The notes: a model not told the origin generated them from the sequence alone. DNA of 64,000 bases from Hemicordylus capensis (GCF_027244095.1 NC_069670.1:19643820-19707819), one strand, 5' to 3'; shown: positions 32,801-43,555, counted from the first letter of the stretch. Numbers and translations are program-made.

Positions 32801-35529
32801 GGTCCCCCTGCCTTAAGCTCTCTCTCTTTTTTTTTTAAAGGCAAATCGTTTTTGTTTAAGGTAAAAGGGCGGCAAAAGCCTTTTTGTTTATGGGCAGCCT
32901 GGCTATTCACCGACTGTGCTGAAAGAGCACACCCAGCAAAGCTGAACAGGACCAAGAAGAATTCTTTGGCCTATCCCTATTCTCCACCTTGTCAGCAGAA
33001 AGGTGGGGTCCGCATTCCACCTCAGGGCAAGGTGCTGTCTCTATTTAGCCAAGCCCCCATCAGGCAGTGTGTCTCTTCCGTGGATTCACCAGCTGCGTGT
33101 CTGTGCATTTGGGCATTGGCTATTCTATCTTGCCTTGCCTGGGCTTTTGCTCCTGTCCTGCTTGTCGCCTCCAGATTGGTCCTTTCCCCAAGCCCCATCT
33201 GTGCAGCACGCTTGGCTGCGAGATACTGGTCTCCCGAGATCAGACCCCCTTTGGGTTTTGCTTGGTTCCTGGACCCTCACTTGGCCCTTAGGTCCCCGAT
33301 CCTGCCTTTTGCCTTCTTGCCTGTCCTGGAGGAGAGAGGTTCCTTGGCATAGGCCGAGCTACCAGAGTCCATACACCCCACTGGACGTTCGTATAACTAA
33401 TCTCTACCCGCAAACCTCTCACTCCCCTCCTTGCCTGCTTCCTCTGGAATCCAAAGCTGCTCTCCAAGACCGTTTCTCCGGTCAGCCTTGCGTGGACTTA
33501 ATTTGGATCTCAAGCCACTTAGTCCTATTGATTTGTTAGGTTTGTTAGTAAAATATTGTTGCCTATTAATCAATCTTTCATTTCCTGTACTCTAAACCCG
33601 AAAGTAAACCTGATTCTGTTTTTGAACTTCAAACTCTCTGTCAGTTCTTTCCAAGACCGAAGCTTGGCACAAGTTTATTCTGAGGTGGGCTGCTCCATTC
33701 AAGTTTGCTAGTCCCCCACAGAAGAACAAGAGGAGTTTGGGGCATTTGCCAATTACCCCAAGAGCAGTACCATTAACAGCAGTCATGTGACTAATCTGCT
33801 TGAAGCAAGAGCCAGGCGAAGCCTCATGTGTAAAAAGGGCCAGTGCTTTTATGATCAAGGGTCCCACACAAGCTCACTCACCTGCAGGGAAGGTGATGCT
33901 CCTTCTCACTGTGGTGTTGGAAGAGTTGAACCTGACTTCACATGTGTAGCTTTTCTCATTCATCCGTGAGTCCATGGGAAGGGAAAGGAGACTGATGAAG
34001 GTTAAGGAGCTGCCACTGCTTCTCGCCAAACGAGTCCGTCCCTCTTGCTGGAGCTCTCCAGAGATGTTCCAGGACACCTGGACAAGGTTGGACACTCCAT
34101 GGACCATGCAAGCGAGATGCTCGCTCTGTACAAACCCAGATGTTGGATGAGCAGATGGGAGCAAAAGCAACACCTGGGTGCTTGGGGTGTAGCTGTCTGA
34201 TGGGGAGAAGTAAAGCAAAGAATTCAGTGCAAGCAGCTACAAGCGACATGGTTCAGATTCAGCTCCATAATTCAGAACCTCAGTCTGGAGTTTGGCAGGT
34301 TGCGTTCTGGGGACCCCAAGGGCTGCAGGAATCGTGGAAGGGGCCAGTTAAGTGGTGAGGGGCTGGGCTCGTCTACCTTATCGCCCCCTGCTAACTGCAC
34401 AGAGGCACTTTTTAAAAGTGGTGATTATCTTTATGTAGCAGAGGGAGAGCAACTGGCCCTATCCATCCCCAGCACAGCAACCCTCCAGTGGCTATGGCTG
34501 CTGTCTGTCCAATGTTGCATTTTTAGATTGTGAGTCCTATGGGGACAGGGAGCCATTTTGTTTGTTTGTGAAATCTATGTAAACCACTTTGGGAACCTTT
34601 GTTGAAAAGTGGTATGTAATATCCATCGTATGTGTATTCTCACTTTGTGTTGCACACACATGAAGTGCGCAGGACACACATATTAGTGTGCAGGAGAGAG
34701 GTCTTCTTCCCACCTTCTTGGGAGACCAGCCCAGGCCAACCACATCAGCAGGAAGGACAGCCACCTTCACACATAACACAGGTGGCTAGAAGTCAGCGGG
34801 AGCACTGCCTCTCCCCTCGGCCAAGACAGGAATCTGCTCATGAGAACCTGCTCGTATTGGCCTGCACAGGACCCTGGACCTTTCCCCTTTCAGGGTGCAT
34901 TGTGCCCTTTTGATCCAGCATCGCTACTGCAAAGCCCAGCCTGGCTTCCTTACCTCCAACAATCAGTGAAGTAGTCCCATTGCTGAAAGACAACATCCAG
35001 AATCCGTCAGCACAGAAATATATGCCAGAATCAGCACTTTGAGAATTGGAGATTTGCAGTATCAACTTGTGTCTTCCAGCGTCGCTTTTGCAAACAAATC
35101 TGCCTGCAGTATTACCATCATTGCAGCTGGTGATGATACGAGATAATTCACCCTCTGTTCTTTTGTACCAACCGAATGATGACCCTCCACGCTCAATTTT
35201 GTATTCGGAAGTGCAGGAGATCTCTGTTCTGCCCCCAAGGTCCACAAATTGAAACCTCTGTGTCGAAGGCACTGATAATCGGGCATGTAACACTGTTGGG
35301 AAAAACAAACACAAAAAGAAATATGTCTCACTTTCTTACCTCTGATCAGAAAGAGAATTGCTAATTAAATGACAAACATAAGACCGCCTGCAGATTCCCA
35401 TCTTTTGCCAGGATGCCCAAGATGGGTGCTGGGCTCTCCTTTGCTGGTTAAAGCAAAAGAAATCTTACCTGTGGAGGACAAGAGGAGATACTTGGCCAAC
35501 AATAGCATCACTGAAAGCAGCAGCAGCAT
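29792..35529 (-). CDS. M3: V-C1 type I membrane receptor of the IgSF
   Basis: Coding exons from 5' to 3' are 35529-35469, 35292-34954, 34196-33882, 30812-30687 and 29838-29792, plus an unresolved last exon near 28 kb. Ig exons are phase 1-1; 888 nt give 296 residues with no stop. Parts: leader 1-20 (M then LLLLSVMLLLAKYLLL), V domain 21-133 (C47, W62, C114; J-like SNGTTSLIV), C1 domain 134-238 (C163, W176, C219), C248 at the outer membrane edge, an uncharged helix about 249-270, and a short tail with SEIPSSEVPE. The domains resemble Ig light-chain or TCR-like V-C1 chains more than SIRP or CD300 types. It is transcribed away from P3 from a shared interval of about 0.78 kb. It is the only complete M copy in the window. 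Confidence 0.73.
29839..30686. other. M3 intron between TM and cytoplasmic exons
   Basis: 29,940-30,300 is paralogous to 43,630-43,848 plus 44,900-44,960; the hAT-type element in M4 interrupts what is continuous here (30,224-30,262). 30,510-30,665 is a Sauria SINE fragment on the minus strand. Confidence 0.55.
30510..30665 (-). mobile_element. Sauria-type SINE fragment
   Basis: The blocks 'tagaatacaggaggggttga' and 'atgactttcagcatcttctt' are present. The tRNA head is missing. Confidence 0.7.
30687..30812 (-). CDS. M3 transmembrane exon
   Basis: The exon has 126 nt, phase 1-1. It encodes VSPEDPKENC, then LIYAVPVAFLGVSASLLLLL, then SFLWIRLCPSRP. The stalk is acidic, a cysteine sits where the helix starts, and no charged residue lies within the helix. 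M5 keeps all of this. Confidence 0.72.
30855..31165 (+). mobile_element. 5S-rRNA-headed SINE, full length
   Basis: The head is 'gctaagcagggcctgctctg' plus 'gaatgggagac'. The body is 'ctggcagcatctccaagata' and the end is 'gcagcttcctaggttccta'. Confidence 0.85.
31166..32157. other. M3 intron (C to TM), paralogous to M5
   Basis: 31,195-31,870 is collinear with 62,040-62,720 in M5 ('ggggaggcctcagcccacct', 'gaatctggccccatgag'-like blocks). No exon is recognised. Confidence 0.6.
32158..32393 (-). mobile_element. Sauria-type SINE, full length
   Basis: Bov-B-like tail at the left (gtcaagtcgattttgactcc). Box B (complement of gggatttgaaccagcaacc) and box A at the right. Confidence 0.85.
32394..33780. 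other. Insertion in the M3 intron, origin unclear
   Basis: M5 lacks this DNA. It includes a possible MITE start at 32,655 (cagtggtggattaatggag) and a C/T-rich stretch 33,000-33,660. A 178-residue open frame there has no recognised domain. It may be a diverged mobile element. Confidence 0.35.
33882..34196 (-). CDS. M3 C1-type Ig domain exon
   Basis: The exon has 315 nt, phase 1-1, with acceptor ccatcag and donor g|gtgagt. LACMVHG, VSWNISGE and KSYTCEVRF give the C1 pattern. Sequons NIS, NSS and NTT. M5 has the same exon, same length, about four-fifths alike by eye. Confidence 0.75.
34385..34640 (+). repeat. Interspersed repeat family C
   Basis: 'cccctgctaactgcacagag' through 'attgtgagtcctatggggac' and a short L2-like tail. 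It lies in the M3 V-C intron. Confidence 0.65.
34954..35292 (-). CDS. M3 V-type Ig domain exon
   Basis: The exon has 339 nt, phase 1-1, with acceptor ccaacag and donor g|gtaagg. It shows TEISCTSEY, FGWYKRTEGE and SGIYFCADG, and a J-like strand FSNGTTSLIV. An extra cysteine pair (SCNDG and FVCKS) lies between the C' and D strands. The CDR3-like stretch ADGFWMLS is germline-encoded; the exon continues to a splice donor with no recombination signal. Confidence 0.76.
35469..35529 (-). CDS. M3 leader exon
   Basis: The exon has 61 nt and ends in phase 1 at g|gtaaga. The ATG at 35529-35527 starts a leucine-rich signal peptide. A second in-frame ATG follows at codon 8. Confidence 0.65.
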
Positions 35530-36307
35530 CAGTGGCGGCAGCTTACAGAAGCAGTAGTCTGCTCCCTGCGTCAATCTGCAGCTTCAAAGGAGAGTTTTAA
35601 ATCTTGAATGCCAGTTTCTTGTCAAGGAACACCTCCCTGTGGTTGGTGGTGCAGAGGTGTGCCGAGTGTGTGTGTGTCAGCAAGGCCAGTGAGGCTTCAG
35701 TCCCAGGCAGACACAGAACAGGAATCAGCTCCCAGCATTTCACAGAACTCCTCACACAGTTTTGCTCTCTGAGACCAGCCATCGCAAGAGAACAGGTGAC
35801 TCTGCTTCACCTGGGGTAGTTGTGATATCCAAGGCTTGGGTTCTCTGCTCCTTTTCTTCATCACCCCCTACTGTATTTGGAGGTTTTGTGTGCCGCTGAA
35901 GGATTTTGGATTTCTAAGTCTTGCTTTTCTGTCCCTTTTCTTCATTATCGGTGCTTTTCCTTTGGATACACTTCTGTATTTGCACCTTTTGTGTGTCACT
36001 GAGGGACAGTTCTGTTTCGGAGTGACCAATTGTCAGCTATTTATTTATATATTTCCACTAAGGATTGGGAATGATTCCATTTTCTGTCTCACGTGTTTTG
36101 AAGGGAAAGCTACCTACCAGGTAGGCTTCTAATGGCCCTTCTAGTTTTGTGCAAGACAGAGGTGGTTTGCATCATTTAGCTATCATTCTTGTACCTACAG
36201 AAACTGTCAGGCAGAAGAGGGACCTCACAGCACTCCGGAGCAAGAAGAGATCTGTTAGCCAGCTGCTCTTCTTCAGAGCTCAGAAGCTGAGGGGACTATA
36301 GGACAAA
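35530..36307. promoter_or_regulatory. Divergent promoter region of unit 3
   Basis: It is 0.78 kb between two leader ATGs. 35,580-35,800 matches the M side and 36,000-36,300 the P side of units 1 and 2, including the AT-rich 'ctatttatttatatatttcc'. It also holds a local near-duplication of the 'ggttctctgctccttttctt' block at 35,848 and 35,923. Confidence 0.5.
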
Positions 36308-36350
36308 ATGCATTTCTACTTTCTTGAGATCCTTCTACTTTTTCTGCACA
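36308..36350 (+). pseudogene. P3 leader exon (gene otherwise gutted)
   Basis: It encodes MHFYFLEILLLFLH with an intact gtgagt donor and the same 43-nt length as P1 and P2. By itself it looks functional, but no V or C exon follows in the expected introns. Confidence 0.65.
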
Positions 36351-36629
36351 GTGAGTATTCTACAGTGCATGTTTCCTCAGAAGTAAGGGCCTTGGAAATC
36401 CATGGGACTTACTTCCAAGTAAGCACACACTATGCGGCACAATCCTAGGCATGTTAACTCAGAAGTATATCCCATTGTGTTCAGTGGAGTTTATTCAATA
36501 GTATGTGCAGATTTAGAAAGCTAATCTGTTTAATAATCCCTTTTCAGATACTTGCTTATCATCAGCAACAGTTGTGAGAAATACCAACATGTGCTCTATT
36601 AAATAGATGAGTGAATGTTCTTTTTGTAG

Positions 36630-36890
36630 TCCCCTGCTAACTGAGCAAAGAGACACTTTTAAAAAGTGGTGATTCTCTTAATTGAGCAGGGGATGAGCAA
36701 CTGACCCTATCCGTCCCCAGCAAAACATTCCTCCAGTGACTGTTGCTGGGGTCTATCTTATGTTTCTTTTTTAGATTGTGAGCCCTTGGGGGACAGGGAG
36801 CCATGGATGGATGGATGGATGGATGGATTTATATGAAAACTGCTTTGGGAACTTTTGCTGAAAAGCAATATATTTGTATTCGTATACTGC
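36630..36890 (+). repeat. Interspersed repeat family C with GGAT microsatellite
   Basis: It is a family C copy ('tagattgtgagcccttgggg'). The tail is replaced by five GGAT units (36,804-36,827). Confidence 0.65.
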
Positions 36891-37797
36891 ACAACTGAAT
36901 ATTGTTAATTGCAAAACCAAACTATAGTATTTAATGTTGTTATGGCATATTACAGGGTACAAAGTACTTCAGATAAATTATCCCAGTAATTAGTAAATGT
37001 GATGATCTCAAAGCATTAATTCATTGTTTAATGAGAGAGGCCTCTGCAATGGCTGAAGCCGGAAGTTGTCATGAATAAACCTTGGATGTAGATTGACCTT
37101 GCAAAACAGTTTTAAAGTTTACTTGATCGGTTTGTTCTTTCAGTTTTCAGTATCATAAGAGTACGGTGACCCTAAGCACTCTTAGCTGGAAATGAATTCT
37201 AAAGAAATGATTAAAAAAAGAAAAAGGAATTCATTAGGCGTACACATTCGGGTGTTAGGTACTTATTAAGTGGTTTTTGGTTGTTTTAAATTTTATTTTC
37301 AACCAACATGTATTAAAACTGTGTAACAACAGAAGAAAAAACAAACAAATAGCAGGGAAACCCCAAATATAAGCCAGAAATGGAAAGACATTCCTTTTGA
37401 GAATAAATGCTTGTCCAATGTTGAGAAAAGATCATTGGTTGTTGAACATTGTGCATCCTTTTCACAAGAGTATGGTTTCCCCCCACGTAATCTTCTTCCC
37501 CACAGCCCTATGAGGCAGGGCTTTCATAATCCTATTTAAGAGAGAATGCAGGGAGGAAAAGTGACTTTCCTGGTGTCTTTCAGTGGATCCGTTGCAGAGG
37601 TGAACTCCATATCAGTAAAATTAGGGATGAGAATTTCCCATCTCTGTCACATGCTGTTTCTGTGGGGAAGATCTCTGTTTTGGACAAGGATCTCTGGATC
37701 AGGGGGCACACATGCATTTTAATATTGTCTTTAAAAATGTGCCTTTTCCTTTTAGCGGAAAGAAATGACAAGTCAAAGGCCTAACTGGTCTCGACTT

Positions 37798-39808
37798 CAG
37801 AGGCGTAACTAGGGAAAATAGCGCCTAGGGCAAGCACTGAAATTGCACCCCTGTCCAAACAGGAATGATGGGACTTGTGGTCAACAATATCTGGAAATCC
37901 CTGTTAAAAGGAACACTGTACCATCTAGACATGGTTGTTGATCAAAACCTGAAAACATGAGCCATCTCTGTAAAAGACTTAGAACAACAGTCAGGAGTTA
38001 TTTATTATTTATTTATTTGATTTATATACCACCCTTCCAAAAATGGCTCAGGGCGGTTTACAATTAAAGTTATGTATGACTTATGTGAGGATTCCAAGTG
38101 TCATTTTCTCTGTCTCATCTCATTCTTTTAAAAAAACATGACTTTGTCCTAGAGGATCACCTGCCCAAATAGCCACTAGGAAAATAGGGGAAGAAGAAGG
38201 TGGGGGTGGGTGGGGGTCTATAAACCAGTGAATGATTCCTGCCAGCCTATGTCTTGTGATGACTGCTGGCTCATGATGGGGTATCTGTGCATTCACCACA
38301 CCAGTGCTTACTTTGACGCCAAGAGGGAGGAGGATACATGAGTTTGCCACACTAGACAGAGACATTTGCAACAGGAGCAGACAGCCAAGTTCTGCCAGGG
38401 CCAAAACCAGCCCCTGCCAGACGAAGAAATCATTGTAATTTGCCCCTTCCTGTCACAAGCAGTGTGCTGTTCTTTTATGATTGACTCAGATATCATTGTC
38501 AGATGATATTATTGTCTCAGATATCCCAGTCATGGATGGAAAATTCAGGGTCAATTGATGAGAGACACATTTTCTACATGGAAGTTTCTTCTGTGCAGGT
38601 GTTGTGCAGAAACCCATGTGTAGTGCCCGCCAGGGGCATAGCAAGGTTGGAATGGGCCAAGATGAGATTTTAAAATGGGCCCCAAGCCCCTCAAAGTCCA
38701 GGGCCTCCACACATCCCAGGCCCCCAAGGATTTAAGTCTGATATTTCAAAATATGTATGCTGCCTGGAAATACATTTCACTGAATACACACATGCACACT
38801 TCACAGTATATAGTGATATACATTGAGTACTATATATCTGTGCTACTTTTAATGCCTAGAACACACTAGCAACACTAATTATTAAAATGGCCCCCTCGCG
38901 GCAGATTAGCAAAGGAGACTTTCAACCATGCAGGGTGAGCCTAAGTCTGTTTTCTCAGAATTCTGAACAAATTCAGTCAAGTTTGATTCCAGGAGGTTTT
39001 TCACACGAGGCTTTTAAAGCCCTTTAACACACATCTCCTCTGGAATGGAGGTGCTGCATTCACAAGTTGGCCAGATTGACCCTGAAGTCTCTGCAAGTTA
39101 TTGGAGAGCAGTTCACACACAAGAAAAATAAAATAAAATAAAAGCACAACACATGCTTCACAGTTCTCACTCAGACCTTCTGGGTTGCAAAACAACTTGA
39201 ACATAAGTGCATTTATAAATGAATGAAAGAATGAATGAATAAATAAATATTTATTCCAGAAGTTTTTGTGATTTTCTGACATGAAACAAGCCACTTATAG
39301 GCCTTAGATAGTTTCTGTTTTTAAAGCCACCACATTTTTCAGTCTGTTTTAAATTAAATATTCAGAGATTTCTCAGTCTCGCCCCCCCCCCCCCCAATAT
39401 CAAAGCCGTATGGCAAGCAGATCCCTAGATACGGGGGTAACCACAAAAAGGAATTCACAGCCTACCTTGCAAAAGCTGTGCTGGATGGTCTGCTCTGCTG
39501 CAGGGAGCTCTGCCAGCCTCCTCCTTCCTGCCTTTCTTGGGGCCTGCCCAGTTCAGGCTTCAGGGAGGTCTACTCGGAGGAGGCCTCTCTGGAAGCCCCG
39601 CTGCCCACCCATCAGCTGAGAGGCCGGGAGAGAAGAGCTGCTCTGCAGTTTGCAGGCTGCTCCGATCCTAGGCTGGAGGCAAGTGGCTGAGGGGCCCTGG
39701 GGCTGGGCAGGTGGGCAATGGGGTGGGGGTGGCAGGAACTGGCATGGTGCCCCCACCTCAGTGGCGCCTAGGGCACGTGCCCTGCCTGCCCCCCCAGTTC
39801 CGCCTATG
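37798..39808. mobile_element. 2.0-kb hAT-type element in P3
   Basis: The ends are cagaggcgtaactaggg and, inverted, cgcctatg. The flanks ctcgactt and cttgactt form an 8-bp duplication with one mismatch. The interior holds L2 scraps (37,990-38,070), a CCWGG-family MITE (from 38,994), poly-C (39,382-39,396) and a GC-rich 3' part. No transposase is seen. Confidence 0.65.
38994..39125 (-). mobile_element. Truncated MITE of the CCWGG-target family
   Basis: It starts aggtttttcacacgaggctt next to CCAGG (38,989-38,993). The internal 'gaccctgaagtctctgcaag' matches the copy at 7,780. The other end is lost. Confidence 0.5.
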
Positions 39809-40014
39809 CTTGACTTCACTAAATATTAAAGAGTACCTTTTGGGCACGGAGACATGGCTGCAGCCTAGTTATAGGGCTCAGAGCTGCACGGCAGGGCTAC
39901 AGATGGCCCTAGCATCTTCCCCCGCAGAGGCCCCTGCCATGCAAGCAGATAGTCAGGCAGAATTCATGGACTGTACCAGTCCCAGGATCGTCAGAGGATG
40001 CAGAGGAATGTAGC

Positions 40015-40322
40015 AAGCTGCCATATACTGAGTCTGACCTTTGGTCCATCGACCTCAGTATCGTCTGCACAGTCTGGCAGCGGCTTCTCCAAGGGCTGCA
40101 GGCAGGAGCCTCTCTCTTGGAGATGCTGCCAAGGAGGGGACTTGGAACCTTCTGCATGCAAGCAGAAAGGTGCTCTTCCCAGAGCGGCCCCATCCCCTCA
40201 AGGGCACCATCTTCCAGTGCTCACACATGGAGTCTCCCATTCAAATGCAACCAGGGCAGATCCTGCTTAGCAAAGCTGACAATTCATGCTTGCTGCTGCC
40301 ACAAGACTAGTTCTCCTCCTGC
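40015..40322 (-). mobile_element. 5S-rRNA-headed SINE
   Basis: Reverse orientation: tail at the left ('aagctgccatatactgagtc') and 5S-like head at the right ('tgcttagcaaagctgac'). It interrupts the P3 intron. Confidence 0.8.
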
Positions 40323-40366
40323 AGACGGCAGGGCTAGTGTGTGCTCATAAACACGTCATGTAACAT

Positions 40367-40535
40367 CAGGGGTTTAGCTATAATGGAGCAGATGGGTTCC
40401 AAGAACCCGGGCCCCCCAGCTCCTGAAGGCCCCCCAGCTCCACCGCTCCCTATTTTCATCATTATCTCCCTCACTCCGAGGGGAAGCTGGGAAGAGGGGT
40501 AGGCACAGGCCCCCTCTCCCATAGCTACACCCCTG
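40367..40535. mobile_element. hAT-type MITE (caggggtgtagc family)
   Basis: The ends are caggggtttagc and tagctacacccctg. It is the third copy in the window; the flanking duplication is not clear. Confidence 0.75.
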
Positions 40536-40789
40536 TGTGATACAGTACATATGGAGTCCATCTGGGCCGTCCAGATTGCCGCCACCCCTTCCTCATCCTG
40601 CACTGAAGGCAAGCGAATGCACTAGGCAACTTCTTAAAACAAGAACTCTTTATCTCGACATGAAATGGCTGAGTGAGGTGGGTCTCTGGGACTGGAGAGG
40701 ACACGTCTATGGGTGCAGGACTCTCTTGTGGTTTTTGTTGTTTGCGGCTATTTGTGTATGGCTTTGCAAGAAGAGGAGGTCACACAGTG

Positions 40790-41000
40790 GTTGACACAGA
40801 AAAAGAAATAAGATGGTTCCCTGTCCCAATAAGGCTCACAAGAACATAAAGGGAGTCGCCAGCAATTGCCCCTGGAGGGATGCTGTGCTGGGGCTGGAGA
40901 GGGCCGGTTGCTCTCCCCCTGCTAAACATAAGAAAGCAAACGGTGTCACTTTGCGCAGCTAGCAGATCATGAAACCCTCTTTGTGAAATAGCCTCAAACA
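40790..41000 (+). repeat. Interspersed repeat family A fragment
   Basis: 'aaaagaaataagatggttcc' and 'ttgcccctggagggatgctg' match the family A body. Confidence 0.55.
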
Positions 41001-41069
41001 TCATGGAAGAGCCTTCTGCCTCAGCCAAGTCAGAGCCTTGGTCCAGCTAACTCAGCATTGTCTGGAATA

Positions 41070-41400
41070 TAGGAAGCTGCCTCCTACTGACTTAGACCCT
41101 GGTCCCATCTAGGGCTAGCTCAGTATCATCTACTCTGACTGGTAGCGGCTTCTCCAGGGTTGCGGGCAGGAATCTCTTTCAGCCCCATCTGGAGATGTTG
41201 CCAGGGAGGGCACTTGGGACCTTCTGCATGCAAGCAGGCTGATGCTCTTCCCACAGCATCCCCATCCCTTGAGGGGATATCTTACAGTGCTCATACATGT
41301 AGTCTCCCATCAAATGCAAACCAGCATGCACCCTGCTTAGCAAAGGTAGGAATTGACGCTTGCTCCCACCAGACCAGCTCTCCTCCCATCTTGGCCACCA
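41070..41400 (-). mobile_element. 5S-rRNA-headed SINE
   Basis: The tail 'gaagctgcctcctactgact', body 'agatgttgccagggaggg' and head 'ccctgcttagcaaaggtagg' are in reverse orientation. Confidence 0.78.
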
Positions 41401-41799
41401 GCATTGCTTCCGGGAGCGAAATACACCTTCCTGACACAGAATACCACCCATTGCGTCTAAGAAATGGGTGTGAGAACCACATACGTTAATATTTGTGATT
41501 ATCCTTCTCAGTACTCTTCTAGAGTACTTTCCAAGCTGGGCTCTTGCTGTGCAGAGAGGGACCCACCTATAACCTGTAGCATGGTCTTGTGGGAAAGGTG
41601 GGTTTTGAGGAGGGCTGTACCACAAGTGTGGGGGATGTTCTGGGCCTGAGGGGCAGCGAGGGAGACAGGAGAGGATCATTCAAGGGAGGAGGAGATCTCT
41701 GGGCAGCTGACTTCGGTAGCCTTCAAGAAGGCAAGGTTAGAAGAAGGCATATATCTGGACTGGAGAGCAGAGAGCCAAGGTGGAAATGCTGCCCACTGT

Positions 41800-42414
41800 C
41801 TGACACTTTCTCTCCCCTGGCTAAAGAGAAGAGTGCCGCCATTTTGAGAAGGCGCCCTTTGCCCAGTCATGAGGGACCGCTTAACGAGGCCGATCTTTGC
41901 CTAAGGGAGAAAACTCATCCATTATTCATGTGGCAGCTGCCCACTCTGCTATTCGAGGGGGAACGTTCCCGAAGCAGTTTACCTCACAAGAGGAAAGACA
42001 AAATGGTTCCCTGCCCTAAAGTCTAAAAAGAAACCCAAGTGAGACACCACACCAGCAACACCCCATGAGAGGGACTGTATGCTGGGCTGAGAGGAACCAT
42101 GCTACCTCACAAGAGGAGTCACCACATTTGCCACATCAGGACATTTCCTCCCCTGGCTGAACAGAATAGGGACATTTGCTCACTCCTTGCTAGACAGAAG
42201 AGAGCCGCCATTTTGAGAGGGCTCCCTTGCCCCAGTCAGCAGGGGCCGCTTAAGGAGGTCAACCTTCGCCTCAGGGGGGAAACTGATTTATCATTCCTGT
42301 AGCACCTGACCACTTTGCTTTTCAAGGGGGAAAGTTCCTGAAGTGAACTTTGGTGAGTTTACCTCACAAACGCAAAGACAAAATGGTTCCCTGCCCTAAA
42401 GTCTAAAAAGATTT
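41800..42414 (+). repeat. Two family A copies at the M4 3' end
   Basis: They are collinear with 27,140-27,800 next to M3's 3' end, so this pair marks the edge of unit 4. Confidence 0.6.
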
Positions 42415-43555
42415 CACTAAAGCAGACTGAAGATTTGAGACTGGGAAGTGGCATTGTGCGTGGAAGGACTCACAGAGTTGTTTGGGACTGAAGCACCACT
42501 TCCCAGATCAGAACCCCTAACCTCTCTTTTCACTGAAGAGCACCAGCTCATCACAGACTGTTCAAAGTTTCTTTTGTGGCGCTCCTCTCTTTTTGTTCAC
42601 ATCGCGAGTTCTTGAAGGAAAATCCAGCTCTCTGTATCAAATTCTGTTCTGTTTCACAAAAGGGGGGAAGCTGTTATTTGTGTGATGGCTGAAATTTCCA
42701 GGCTGCCCATCCCAGAGGATGAGGAGGGATCCAAACAGGCCTTAGCCCAGCCAAGCCCAATACTAGTCACCACACCACCTTTGCCTTTCTACTCCTAAAA
42801 GCCTTTGCACAAGTGACTAGAAGGAAAATTCAGTGATCACTTGTGAATTTCCAAGTTGCATCTTCACTTGGCCTATGTTTTTGATTATTGAGTGGGAAAT
42901 TTACACAAGTGCAATCTATATTTATTTGAAGTATTACTAGGGGTTTTAAACAACAGCTTTCAAGAGATATTCTCCCCTCCCTTTCATACAATAGGGAATG
43001 CCTCTTCTAATTCCATCTTGGAAGAGGTATTCCCTCTGTCACTCATAAAACAAGAAGCACTATAATGGCACCAACTGCTATCTATGTATGGGAATGATCT
43101 AAAAACAAAGAAAGTATTATTTTAGTCCCCACTTCTTAAATCTTCATACATCATGGATTGTCTTTAATGGGGTGAGCACCCAAGTTGAACCAGACATGGA
43201 AATCTACTTTCCTACCATGTCTTCAATTGATTTCAAAACTGGGTCCCAGTTGCATTTGAAACATTCAAACATGTGTCCATTTTTTTTTAAAAAAATGTTT
43301 ATTATTTTTAAGGCAGGGGATTTATAATTCTATGTTTCTTTCAAATACTACTGGGGTGTTAGGCACCATCTTAGAAGAAGCATTCTCTCTTCACTCTCAT
43401 GCAAAAGGGAATGCTTCTTCTGATCTTATCTGAGAAGATGCATTCCCCTTGGTATCAGGTGTGAAAGCACCCTGAAAAGCTAGAGCAGTTTCCCAAACAG
43501 AGCCTTACCTCTGGCATCTCTGAAGAATTTGTTTTGGAGACTCTGGGCTGGCATC
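42415..43555 (-). pseudogene. M4 relic: cytoplasmic exon and 3' end only
   Basis: 43,509-43,555 is the 47-nt cytoplasmic exon (SSEMPE at its end), with both splice sites kept. 42,415-42,735 matches the M3 terminal region. In between, 43,060-43,480 is collinear with M3. No TM, C, V or leader exon follows on the minus strand before 61.6 kb. The upstream half of the gene is gone. Confidence 0.55.

Larger units (their letters stand above)
36351..41790 (+). pseudogene. P3 remainder: introns without V and C exons
   Basis: Collinear pieces are 36,360-37,790 (P1 3,440-4,590), 39,809-40,010 (P1 4,585-4,785), 40,320-40,366 (P1 near 4,800-4,845) and 41,445-41,790 (P1 10,600-11,290). The V exon is missing between 40,540 and 41,440. 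The C exon is missing cleanly: the text goes from its acceptor-like 'actcttctag' (41,512-41,521) directly to the following intron. Sequence matching the P TM exon reappears only at 57.4 kb. P3 cannot make an Ig receptor. Confidence 0.65.

Noticed and set aside
33003-33539. 178-codon plus-strand open frame
   Set aside because: No domain, low-complexity C/T bias, and it overlaps other frames; not supported as a gene.
40540-41440. Hidden P3 V exon
   Set aside because: No Cys-Trp-Cys pattern or stretch like ITCDL or YYCA in any frame; the interval is filled by a SINE and family A repeat.
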